Below are positions 1-8,055 of a stretch of 64,000 nucleotides of DNA, one piece after another; the stretch's first letter is position 1; each line of letters begins with the position of its first letter. The stretch comes from Ignavibacteriaceae bacterium (GTDB taxonomy: Bacteria; Bacteroidota; Ignavibacteria; Ignavibacteriales; Ignavibacteriaceae), in contig JABWCL010000017.1 in assembly GCA_013360295.1 (NCBI GenBank), positions 1 to 64,000 of the forward strand, written 5' to 3'. The notes under the pieces were generated by a model. That model searched no databases. It was not told where the DNA came from and was given only the letters and a program-made list of their open reading frames with translations. The translations under genes were made by a program, and so were the position numbers.

Positions 1-1
1 T

Positions 2-82
2 CGTGATCGGCGTCACATTTCCCGGTTGATTGTGGGGGAGTCTGGTTCATTGTTTATTGCTGCTTTTTCGGTATATTTATAA
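2..82 (+). CDS. Possible C-terminal tail of the preceding gene (partial)
   Basis: An open frame enters from the left edge and ends at TAA (80-82), giving 26 residues that finish in AAFSVYL. In many bacteria truB precedes ribF, and the tail could be the end of the TruB PUA domain, but 26 residues are too few to recognise it. The other two forward frames stop within the first 30 bases, so this is the longest candidate for an incoming gene. Confidence 0.3.
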   Translation, partial: RDRRHISRLIVGESGSLFIAAFSVYL

Positions 83-108
83 GTTATAGTAATATTTAGA
101 AATATCGG

Positions 109-1041
109 ATGCCTGTATATAGGGATTTCGCTGAAGTAGGTTTTAACAAAAATACGGTAATTAGTCTTGGAACGTTTGACGGTGTGCACCTCGGGCACCG
201 GCAGATCGTCGGTGAGCTGAAGAAAAAAGCCGCCGAAAGGGGTTGCAGATCGCTTATCATTACTTTCGATCCCCACCCACGGACTGTCCTCGGCAACGGT
301 AATAACAACCAGTTACTCACTACAACCGAAGAGAAGGTAAACCTTTTTATTTCAGGCGGTTGTGAGAATGTGCTGGTAATAAATTTTACTAAGGAGTTCT
401 CGCAAATACCATATGATGAGTTCCTGAATAAGTATATAGGCGAGCAGATCGGGCTGGACTCTATTATAGTCGGGCACGACCACCGTTTTGGCAGGGGGCG
501 CGAGGGGGATTTTGAAAAAATAGAGGAATTAGGGAGGAGAACGGGCTTCACCGCGTTTTATGTGCCGCAGTATAAGATCCACGATATTGCGGTAAGCAGT
601 TCAAACATCAGGGACCTGATCAAAGCGGGCGGCATTGTGTCTGCAAATAAACTGCTCGGCTGGGAATACAGCCTGCAGGGGGAGATAGTGGAAGGATTCA
701 GGAGGGGGAGAACACTGGGTTTCCCTACGGCGAATATCGGGAAGATAGCGCCGGAGAAAATTCTGCCGGGTAACGGTGTTTATGCCGTTAATGTTCATCT
801 GAGCGGTGAAGTACTTACCGGAGCGCTTAACCTGGGTGTCCGCCCTACGTTTGAGGGGGAGCCGGTTGTGCTGCCTGAGGTCCATATATTTGATTTTAAC
901 CGCGAAGTGTACGGGGAGAAAGTCAAAGTGTCGTTTGTGGAAAAGATCCGCGATGAGAAGAAATTTGCATCGGTGGAAGAACTGAAGACTCAGATCGGCG
1001 CGGATATATCAAGATGCATAGAAATTTTTAATAAAGTTTAA
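109..1041 (+). CDS. ribF: Bifunctional riboflavin kinase / FAD synthetase
   Basis: This 310-residue protein phosphorylates riboflavin to FMN and adenylates FMN to FAD in the cytoplasm. The N-terminal FAD-synthetase domain shows the nucleotidyltransferase motif GTFDGVHLGH at residues 21-30, then FDPHP and VGHDHRFGRGR. The C-terminal riboflavin kinase domain shows GRTLGFPTANI and a GVRPTF segment followed by EVHIFDF. Length is normal for the family. The ATG at 109 matches the usual family N-terminus (short lead-in to the GTFDG motif), although no Shine-Dalgarno site is visible. No FMN-riboswitch-like element precedes it. It lies upstream of rpsO and pnp in the common truB-ribF-rpsO-pnp order. 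Confidence 0.97.
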   Translation: MPVYRDFAEVGFNKNTVISLGTFDGVHLGHRQIVGELKKKAAERGCRSLIITFDPHPRTVLGNGNNNQLLTTTEEKVNLFISGGCENVLVINFTKEFSQIPYDEFLNKYIGEQIGLDSIIVGHDHRFGRGREGDFEKIEELGRRTGFTAFYVPQYKIHDIAVSSSNIRDLIKAGGIVSANKLLGWEYSLQGEIVEGFRRGRTLGFPTANIGKIAPEKILPGNGVYAVNVHLSGEVLTGALNLGVRPTFEGEPVVLPEVHIFDFNREVYGEKVKVSFVEKIRDEKKFASVEELKTQIGADISRCIEIFNKV

Positions 1042-1106
1042 ATTAATTCACATAATTTCCTCCGGTTGCAATACTGGAGTAACATTAAAGTCATAAAGGA
1101 GAAAAA

Positions 1107-1370
1107 ATGACGAAAGAAGAAAAGCTGGAGATCGTAAAGAAATTCGGCAAAGACGAAAAAGACAGCGGGCGCGCTGAAGTTCAGATAGCGCTTATTACGA
1201 AGAGAATTAATGATCTTACCGATCATTTTAATGCTCACAAAAAAGACCATCACTCACGCCGCGGACTGATGATGCTTGTAGGTAAAAGAAGAAGATTACT
1301 CGATTATCTTGCCGCGAAAGATATCAATCGGTACAGAGTTGTGATTAAAGAGTTAAACATCAGAAAGTAG
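1107..1370 (+). CDS. rpsO: 30S ribosomal protein S15
   Basis: An 87-residue S15, which binds 16S rRNA in the central domain of the small subunit. The family core is clear: GSAEVQI-like [13 protein letters not shown], then [18 protein letters not shown], then [13 protein letters not shown] clear Shine-Dalgarno AAGGAG lies at 1096-1101, five bases before the ATG. The 65-base leader contains a weak inverted repeat, CTCCGG paired with CTGGAG. S15 leaders are autoregulated in other bacteria, but nothing here is specific enough to claim that. pnp follows after seven bases, so the two are probably cotranscribed. Confidence 0.98.
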   Translation: MTKEEKLEIVKKFGKDEKDSGRAEVQIALITKRINDLTDHFNAHKKDHHSRRGLMMLVGKRRRLLDYLAAKDINRYRVVIKELNIRK

Positions 1371-1377
1371 GACAAAA

Positions 1378-3588
1378 ATGGTCTTCATTAAAGAAGTCGA
1401 AATTGGCGGGAAAATAATTAGTATTGAAACAGGCCGTTATGCCAGGCAGGCGAACGGTGCAGTAATGGTTCGCTCAGGCGAAACAATGGTTCTGGTTGCG
1501 GCGGTTGCCGCTCCTGAAGCAAAAGAAGATCAGGACTTCTTCCCGTTACAGGTAGAGTACCGGGAAAAAACATCTGCCGCGGGCAAGTTCCCCGGAGGAT
1601 TCATTAAAAGAGAGGGAAAACCTTCAGAGAAGGAAGTATTGAGCGCGCGCCTTATTGACCGCCCCATCAGGCCTTTATTCCCCGATTATTACAGGAACGA
1701 TACTCAGGTCATTGCCACAGTATTTTCATACGACGGCGAGAATGACGCTGATGTGCTCGCCGCTTGCGGTGCCTCGGCAGCGCTTATGCTTGGCGGGATT
1801 CCTTTCAACGGGCCCGTAGGTGAAGTAAGAGTCGGACGTGTTAACGGCCAGTTAGTATGCAATCCTACTCACAGTGAAATTGCCGCGGGCGACCTGGAAC
1901 TGGTTGTCGCCGGGACGGAAGATTCAATTATGATGGTCGAGGGAGAAGCTAAAGAGCTTTCGGAAGAAGTGATGCTTGAAGCGCTTATGTTTGCACACGC
2001 GGAAATCAAAAAGATCGTTGCAATGCAGAAGGAACTTTTTGCGGAAGCGGCAAAACCGGTAATGCAGGTTGTGGCCAATGAAATTCCCGCGGAGATCATC
2101 GCTGACGTGAAAGAACTTGCTTACGAAAAGTATAAAGAGGTAGTCGCGAGTGTGCTTGCGAAAGAAGAACGCGCTGCGAAGAATAACGAAATTGATGAGG
2201 CAACCTTAGCTGCTCTCGCGGAGAAGTATCCGGAGCAGGAATCGAAGATCAAACAGGTGCTTCACGATATCGAAAAAGAGCTTATGCGTGAAAGGATCCT
2301 CAGTGAAGGTAAACGCCTTGACGGAAGAGGAACAACGGATATCCGCCCAATCACTATTGAACTCGGCGTATTGCCCCGTTCGCACGGATCGGCGTTATTC
2401 ACACGCGGTGAGACCCAGAGCCTTGGAACCGTAACACTTGGCACGAAAAATGACGAGCAGATCATTGACGGCTTAAGGGAAGAATATACCAAGAGCTTTA
2501 TGCTCCACTATAATTTCCCTCCATACAGCGTTGGCGAAGTCGGACGCTACACCGGGACAGGCAGAAGAGAGATCGGGCACGGTAACCTTGCTGAGAGGTC
2601 GCTGAAGAATATGATCGATGCAGATGCCAAATTCCCATATACGTTAAGAATTACAAGCGATATTCTCGAGTCGAACGGTTCGTCATCAATGGCGACGGTT
2701 TGTTCGGGTTCGCTTTCAATGTTTGACGGCGGTGTGCCGCTTAAAAGAGCCGTTGCCGGAATCGCGATGGGCCTTATCAAAGAAGGCGAACGTTACGCGA
2801 TCCTGAGCGATATTCTCGGCAATGAGGACCACCTCGGCGATATGGATTTCAAAGTTGCGGGTACAAGCGAAGGTATCACCGGACTTCAGATGGACATTAA
2901 GATCGAAGGAATCTCTTTCGAAATTATGAAAAAAGCGCTGGAGCAGGCTAAAGAAGGAAGAATGCATATCCTTGGCATTATGAACGCTGCCATTGACCAG
3001 CCGAGAGAAGAACTCTCCAAGTATGCTCCGCGCCTGGTTTCGATGAAGATCGAGCAGGATCAGATCGGCGCTCTTATCGGACCCGGCGGAAAAACTATCC
3101 AGGGCCTGCAGAGAGAATACAACGTTGAGATCAATGTTGAGGATAGCGGCCAGGTTAATATTGCATCCGCAAATCTTGATAACCTCGTTAAGTGCCAGAA
3201 CCACATCTCCAGGCTATTTGAAGTTCCGGAGATCGGTAAAATATATGAAGGCCCCGTGACTAAACTTCTTGATTTCGGCGCTGTGATTGAGATACTCCCC
3301 GGAAAAACCGGATTGCTTCACGTTTCCGAAATTGACCACAAACGTACTGAAAAAGTAACGGATGTGTTCAAAGAAGGAGATATCGTTCAGGTTAAATTAC
3401 TGAAGATCGACGGCAATAAATTCGGGTTAAGCCGTAAAGCTTTGCTCGAGAGGCCGGCCAGAGAACACAAGCAGGGTGATCACAAACACGGTGATCATAA
3501 GCACGGCGAACACAGGCACGGCGATCATAGAGAACGTCACCACAAAAATGAGCCTAAACCGGAAGAGCCGGAAGAAAATATAGAATAG
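1378..3588 (+). CDS. pnp: Polynucleotide phosphorylase with a His-rich C-terminal tail
   Basis: PNPase degrades RNA 3' to 5' by phosphorolysis and forms a trimeric ring. The 736 residues hold two RNase PH domains (about 1-215 and 310-540), a linking helical domain, a KH domain whose GPGGK loop is residues 568-572, and an S1 domain at about 620-690. After the S1 domain, residues 696-736 form an unusual tail with repeated H-K-x-G-D type units (about a dozen His), ending in an acidic Pro/Glu stretch. PNPase tails vary, but this His-rich repeat is not usual. It ends just before a strong terminator, closing the ribF-rpsO-pnp unit. Confidence 0.98.
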   Translation: MVFIKEVEIGGKIISIETGRYARQANGAVMVRSGETMVLVAAVAAPEAKEDQDFFPLQVEYREKTSAAGKFPGGFIKREGKPSEKEVLSARLIDRPIRPLFPDYYRNDTQVIATVFSYDGENDADVLAACGASAALMLGGIPFNGPVGEVRVGRVNGQLVCNPTHSEIAAGDLELVVAGTEDSIMMVEGEAKELSEEVMLEALMFAHAEIKKIVAMQKELFAEAAKPVMQVVANEIPAEIIADVKELAYEKYKEVVASVLAKEERAAKNNEIDEATLAALAEKYPEQESKIKQVLHDIEKELMRERILSEGKRLDGRGTTDIRPITIELGVLPRSHGSALFTRGETQSLGTVTLGTKNDEQIIDGLREEYTKSFMLHYNFPPYSVGEVGRYTGTGRREIGHGNLAERSLKNMIDADAKFPYTLRITSDILESNGSSSMATVCSGSLSMFDGGVPLKRAVAGIAMGLIKEGERYAILSDILGNEDHLGDMDFKVAGTSEGITGLQMDIKIEGISFEIMKKALEQAKEGRMHILGIMNAAIDQPREELSKYAPRLVSMKIEQDQIGALIGPGGKTIQGLQREYNVEINVEDSGQVNIASANLDNLVKCQNHISRLFEVPEIGKIYEGPVTKLLDFGAVIEILPGKTGLLHVSEIDHKRTEKVTDVFKEGDIVQVKLLKIDGNKFGLSRKALLERPAREHKQGDHKHGDHKHGEHRHGDHRERHHKNEPKPEEPEENIE

Positions 3589-3595
3589 TATAATC

Positions 3596-3633
3596 GCGGT
3601 ATCCCGGTTATACCGGGATGCCGCTCTTTTTTT
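3596..3633 (+). terminator. Rho-independent terminator after pnp
   Basis: The arms at 3596-3608 and 3612-3624 pair over 13 positions (one G-T wobble) around a TAT loop. A T-rich run follows at 3625-3633. This is the strongest intrinsic terminator in the window. Confidence 0.92.
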
Positions 3634-3717
3634 AAGTTTTTAATCTGCGCCGGCTCGTTCACCGACCGGACAAACAATTTATTAATTCAAATTTATTGGA
3701 TTTTTCATTTAACCATA

Positions 3718-3746
3718 TTGACAGCTTTGCTAATGTGTCCTTATAT
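3718..3746 (+). promoter_or_regulatory. Candidate sigma-70 type promoter upstream of RNase G
   Basis: TTGACA at 3718-3723 is followed 17 bases later by TTATAT at 3741-3746. The -35 box is perfect but the -10 box is poor. The position, between the pnp terminator and the RNase G gene, is right for that gene's promoter. The rest of the 279-base gap shows nothing else I can support. Confidence 0.3.
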
Positions 3747-3867
3747 CTTAAGGATATAGCGCTGTTTTTACTATTCCTATCTGCGGTTATACCCGCGTAT
3801 AAAAGTTTTAATATGTATACCCGCTATCAGGCGGTGAATATTTATCATATAACAAGTTTTAAAGAAA

Positions 3868-5436
3868 ATGCTAAAAGAAATTATAATAAACTCGTCTGCC
3901 GACCAGACTCGCGTAGCGATAATAGAAGACGGAAACTTAGTCGACTTCTTTGTTGACTATCCCGAAAAGAGGAGGATGGTTGGGGATATTTACTTAGGTA
4001 AAGTCGCGCGTGTATTACCCGGTATCAAAGCCGCGTTCATAGATATCGGTATGGAACACGATGCCTTTTTACACTTTTCAGATATAGGCGACCGCACATC
4101 TGATCTGCAGGCTATCATCGGTGATGATTCCGACGCGGATGAAGATGACGGCGATGAACCCCCTTCAACACCTCAGCCGAAGCGCCAGCAGCTTGAGATG
4201 ATCAATGGCGTGCCCAAATTAAAAAAAGGGCAGCACATTCTCGTTCAGATAGCGAAGGAACCGGTAGCGAATAAAGGCGTGAGGATCACTTCTTCCATCT
4301 CAATCGCGGGCAGATTCTGCGTGCTCCTCCCCTACGATAGGAAAATCGGTATTTCAAAAAAGATTACCGACTTCAAAGAACGCAAAAGGCTGCGTACTGT
4401 TGCCAGGAGTATTATCCCTCCCAATTACGGACTTATAATCCGTACCGTTGCCAGAAGCCAGAATGAACAGGCTGTAAAACAGGATCTTTTGAACCTGAAG
4501 CAGACCTGGGAAGAACTCGAAGAAGCAGTTAAAAAAGAAACACCGCCGGCTCTTTTACATCAGGATCTCGGTACTACAATCAGTGTGATCCGTGACCTTT
4601 TCACTGCTGACGTCCATAAAATATACATTGACTCAAAAAAGCTTTATAAGCAGATAAGGGATTATATTTCTGTAGTTCAGCCCGAACAGCTTGAGAGAAT
4701 TGAACTTTATCGTCAGAGCGACTCCATCTTCGAAGCTTTCCGCGTTGAGGAACACATAAGGAACCTGATGGGAAGAAAGGTGCCGCTGAAGAGCGGAGGT
4801 TATCTTATTATAGAGCATACTGAAGCGATGGTCGTTATTGACGTGAACAGCGGTAAATATGCGGCGAATAAGGAACAGGAATTAAATTCTCTCAGAACCG
4901 ACCTTGAAGCGGCGCGAGAAGTCTCGAGGCAGTTAAAGCTGAGGGATATCGGCGGACTTATCGTAGTTGATTTTATTGATCTTGAGGAAGACAAAAACCG
5001 TAAAAAGGTTTATGATGAACTGAAAAAGGAATTCCGCAGAGACCGCGCGAAAGTGAGTGTACTGCCGATGTCTGATTTCGGACTTGTGGAAATCACACGC
5101 CAGCGCGTAAGGCAGAATATTCACCAGGCTATTACGCAGATATGCCCGTATTGCCAGGGTAAAGGAGTGGTGAATAAAGGTTCTCACTTCCTGTATGATA
5201 TTCAGGACTGGCTAAGAAAGAACAGAAGCAACGGCGGGGAGCGTTCGGTTGAACTTAGGTGTAATCCACTTACAGCCGTGCAGTTAAACCGCGGTTTCAT
5301 CAAGACGATCACCAAAATGAAATTTAAATATCTGACGTTTATTAAACTTGTTGACGACGAGTCTCTCGGGATGGATCAGTTTAAGTTTTTATCGAGGAAA
5401 GATAATACTGATATTACTGATCAGATATTCTCTTGA
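3868..5436 (+). CDS. rng: Ribonuclease G/E family endoribonuclease
   Basis: A 522-residue single-strand-specific endoribonuclease with RNase G-like length and no long RNase E scaffold tail. The N-terminal S1 domain carries a low-complexity acidic insert (about residues 88-112, rich in Asp, Glu, Pro). Catalytic metal-binding Asp residues are D325 (in VIDVNSG) and D368 (in VVDFIDLEED); the 43-residue spacing equals that of D303 and D346 in E. coli RNase E. The Zn-link motif CPYC is at residues 426-429. The ATG at 3868 gives the usual family start, KEIIINSS. It sits next to pnp but behind its own candidate promoter. Confidence 0.95.
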   Translation: MLKEIIINSSADQTRVAIIEDGNLVDFFVDYPEKRRMVGDIYLGKVARVLPGIKAAFIDIGMEHDAFLHFSDIGDRTSDLQAIIGDDSDADEDDGDEPPSTPQPKRQQLEMINGVPKLKKGQHILVQIAKEPVANKGVRITSSISIAGRFCVLLPYDRKIGISKKITDFKERKRLRTVARSIIPPNYGLIIRTVARSQNEQAVKQDLLNLKQTWEELEEAVKKETPPALLHQDLGTTISVIRDLFTADVHKIYIDSKKLYKQIRDYISVVQPEQLERIELYRQSDSIFEAFRVEEHIRNLMGRKVPLKSGGYLIIEHTEAMVVIDVNSGKYAANKEQELNSLRTDLEAAREVSRQLKLRDIGGLIVVDFIDLEEDKNRKKVYDELKKEFRRDRAKVSVLPMSDFGLVEITRQRVRQNIHQAITQICPYCQGKGVVNKGSHFLYDIQDWLRKNRSNGGERSVELRCNPLTAVQLNRGFIKTITKMKFKYLTFIKLVDDESLGMDQFKFLSRKDNTDITDQIFS

Positions 5437-5522
5437 TTAGAGCGTGCCGGTGGGTCGGAAAGTCTCGGATATTTAAGTTATATTTAAAGATTATATAATT
5501 ATTTTTTCCCCGGAAGAGCATT

Positions 5523-6167
5523 ATGAAAATATTTATCGATACCGCAAACATTAATGAAATTAAAGAAGCTGCCGCGCTGGGAATACTGGACGGCGTAACA
5601 ACTAATCCCTCTCTCGTGGCGAAGGAAGGAAAAGATTTCAGGGCGCTCTTGGATGAGATACTGAAAATCGTTGATGGCCCGGTAAGCGCGGAAGTAATTT
5701 CAACAGATTTTGAAGGAATACTTAAGGAAGGGCGGGAACTTTCAAGGATTCACTCAAATATAGTGGTTAAAGTGCCCCTTATTAAAGAAGGTCTTAAAGC
5801 GGTAAGGGTATTTTCGCAGGAGGGGATAAAGACGAATGTAACACTCTGCTTCTCGCCTTCACAGGCTCTTCTCGCCGCGAAAGCCGGCGCGACTTATATA
5901 AGCCCGTTCGTCGGAAGACTTGATGATATCAGCGAGAATGGAATGGCGCTTATCGAACAGATAGTTACCATCTACAATAATTATGCTTATGAAACTGAAG
6001 TTCTTGTCGCGAGCATCCGCCACCCGCTCCACTTCGTTGAAGCCCTGCTCCTGGGAGCTGATGTGGCGACCATGCCATTTAACGTGATTGATAAACTTTA
6101 CAGCCATCCCCTTACCGATAACGGTCTGGAGAAATTTTTGGCTGACTGGAATAAATCAAAAAAATAA
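5523..6167 (+). CDS. fsa: Transaldolase-like / fructose-6-phosphate aldolase family protein
   Basis: A 214-residue TIM-barrel aldolase of the short transaldolase subfamily, which transfers or cleaves dihydroxyacetone units in the pentose phosphate pathway. The start MKIFIDTAN, the segment DGVTTNPSL and the Schiff-base lysine K83 in VVKVPL are clear. The C-terminal SHPLTD segment is also typical. From sequence alone, transaldolase and fructose-6-phosphate aldolase activity cannot be told apart. A GGAAGAG-like ribosome site precedes the ATG, and a TATAAT at 5494-5499 may be its -10 box, but no -35 is apparent. Confidence 0.93.
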   Translation: MKIFIDTANINEIKEAAALGILDGVTTNPSLVAKEGKDFRALLDEILKIVDGPVSAEVISTDFEGILKEGRELSRIHSNIVVKVPLIKEGLKAVRVFSQEGIKTNVTLCFSPSQALLAAKAGATYISPFVGRLDDISENGMALIEQIVTIYNNYAYETEVLVASIRHPLHFVEALLLGADVATMPFNVIDKLYSHPLTDNGLEKFLADWNKSKK

Positions 6168-6183
6168 CTGAAAGATTTTTGTT

Positions 6184-7266
6184 TTGAAAAAGACACCATT
6201 ATACAAAGCACACGAAAAACTAAACGCCAGGCTGGTAGAATTTGCCGGATATATGATGCCGGTTTATTATACTTCTATCACGGCAGAACATAAAGCAGTA
6301 CGTAATTCAGTCGGATTATTTGACGTAAGCCATATGGGTGAAGTTTTTGTTAAAGGTGAAAAGGCTCTGGATTTCGTGCAGCAAATCACTGTTAACGATG
6401 CTTCGACCCTGTTCCCCGGAAGAGTACAGTATTCAGCAATGTGCCTTGAGAACGGCGGTATCGTTGATGACCTTCTTGTTTACAGGCTGGCCGATGATGA
6501 GTTTATGCTGGTTATAAACGCATCGAACATTGATAAAGATTTTACGTGGATGCAAAAGAACAATACCTTCGGAGTTGAACTGAACAATGAAAGCGATGAG
6601 TATGCGCTTATCGCGGTTCAGGGTCCCAATTCAAGGACACTGATCGAAAAAGTTTTCGGAACGGAATTTCCGATGGAATACTACCATTTTGTGAAGCACT
6701 CCTATAACGGAATGGATTTTATTATATCCCGCACCGGATACACGGGCGAATTAGGTTATGAACTCTACTTTAAGGGTGACGAAGCCTTTTCCTGTGGTTT
6801 ATGGGATAAACTTTTTGAGCTTGGCGCGGATCTCGGAGTTCAGGCTGCCGGACTTGGCGCGAGGGATTCCTTAAGGCTCGAAATGGGATTCTGCCTCTAT
6901 GGCAATGATATAGATGAGACTACCCATCCACTCGAGGCTGGATTGGGGTGGATAACGAAATTAAAGAAACCGGCATTCAACGGAAAAGAAGCTATTGTTT
7001 CCGCTAAGGAAGCCGGACTGAAAAGGAAATTAGTGCCGCTGGTTACCGAAGAAAAGTCTTTTCCGCGCCACGGTTACGAAGTTGAATCTGACGGGAAGAA
7101 GATAGGGTATATAACAAGCGGAACAGTCAGTCCTGTTCTAGAAAAAGGGATCGCCCTGGCATACATTGAGACTGAATATGCCAAAGAAGGGGCGGTTGTA
7201 AATTTTATAGTGAGAGGCAAGGGAACGCCCGCGTCGATCACTAAACTGCCATTTATTAAAAAATAA
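6184..7266 (+). CDS. gcvT: Glycine cleavage system aminomethyltransferase (T protein)
   Basis: The T protein moves the methylene group from the H-protein lipoyl arm to tetrahydrofolate and releases ammonia. At 360 residues the length is normal. The start KKTPLYKAHEKL, the DVSHMGEV motif, the GYTGELGYE motif and the C-terminal KKPAFNGKEA region are all family features. The start is a TTG at 6184. The first in-frame ATG would remove the conserved N-terminus, so the TTG is preferred despite a weak ribosome site. gcvP and gcvH are not in the window, which is common. Confidence 0.96.
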   Translation: MKKTPLYKAHEKLNARLVEFAGYMMPVYYTSITAEHKAVRNSVGLFDVSHMGEVFVKGEKALDFVQQITVNDASTLFPGRVQYSAMCLENGGIVDDLLVYRLADDEFMLVINASNIDKDFTWMQKNNTFGVELNNESDEYALIAVQGPNSRTLIEKVFGTEFPMEYYHFVKHSYNGMDFIISRTGYTGELGYELYFKGDEAFSCGLWDKLFELGADLGVQAAGLGARDSLRLEMGFCLYGNDIDETTHPLEAGLGWITKLKKPAFNGKEAIVSAKEAGLKRKLVPLVTEEKSFPRHGYEVESDGKKIGYITSGTVSPVLEKGIALAYIETEYAKEGAVVNFIVRGKGTPASITKLPFIKK

Positions 7267-7276
7267 AAAGTTTTAT

Positions 7277-8050
7277 ATGAAAATCAGTGTGATAGTATCA
7301 CCTGCTGTTGTTGAAGAGTTATATTTTACGGGAAAAAACACGGTTGTAATTGATGTGCTGAGGGCAACCTCATCTATGGTTTACGCGCTTATGAACGGCG
7401 CGAAGGAAATTGTGCCTGTTGGATCTTTTGAATACGCAATGAAAGCATCGTCGACAATCTTCGGCGGCCAGACTCTTTTGGCGGGTGAAAGAAATACGAA
7501 AAAAATTGACGGTTTCAATCTCGGCAACTCACCTCACGAGTTTGGACAGGCGGTTGTATCGGGAAAAGGGATCGTTCTGTTCACGACAAACGGTACAAAA
7601 GCAATAGTAAAGGCGAAGTATTCTTCGAATATATTTATCGCCTCGTTCCTTAACCTGAACGCGGTTGCTGCCCATCTGTTGTCTTTGAATGATAGTGTTG
7701 ATATTTTATGTTCCGGAAGGAACGGCAGGCTAAGCCTTGAGGATACCGTCTGCGCGGGAAAACTGATCCAGCTAATCACCGCCTCGGGCGTTGAAGCTGA
7801 ACTGGATGATTCCGCCGTGATGGCAGTCGCGCTTGCGAAAGCCCAGGGAAAGAACCTTAAAAAAATGATGTTAAGTTCCGATCACGGCAAGATCCTGATA
7901 GAGAACGGTTTCGCGGATGATATCACTCTCTGCGCCAAAACGAATATTACGGATATTGTTCCTGTCTTCACGAACGGCGCGATTAAACCGCTCCAGAGGG
8001 AACCTGTCGCCGCTGAAACGGAGGCAAATGAAAACGTTGAACAAGTATAA
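7277..8050 (+). CDS. comB: 2-phosphosulfolactate phosphatase (ComB family)
   Basis: This 257-residue protein has the ComB signature: VVIDVLRATSS, a GAKEIVPV segment, LLAGERN followed by GFNLGNSP, and LFTTNGTKA. ComB hydrolyses 2-phosphosulfolactate to sulfolactate in coenzyme M synthesis in methanogens. Many bacteria carry family members whose role is less clear, including sulfolactate or sulfonolipid metabolism. No comA or comC is present here. It starts 10 bases after gcvT and ends six bases before ftsK, so it is probably part of this plus-strand run. Family assignment is strong; the actual substrate is inferred. Confidence 0.85.
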   Translation: MKISVIVSPAVVEELYFTGKNTVVIDVLRATSSMVYALMNGAKEIVPVGSFEYAMKASSTIFGGQTLLAGERNTKKIDGFNLGNSPHEFGQAVVSGKGIVLFTTNGTKAIVKAKYSSNIFIASFLNLNAVAAHLLSLNDSVDILCSGRNGRLSLEDTVCAGKLIQLITASGVEAELDDSAVMAVALAKAQGKNLKKMMLSSDHGKILIENGFADDITLCAKTNITDIVPVFTNGAIKPLQREPVAAETEANENVEQV

Positions 8051-8055
8051 ATGAG

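Noticed and set aside
1-108. Possible FMN riboswitch upstream of ribF
   Set aside because: No conserved RFN-element stems or motifs are present.
3696-3956. 86-residue plus-strand frame before and into rng
   Set aside because: It lacks a recognisable family and its end overlaps the firm rng start in another frame.
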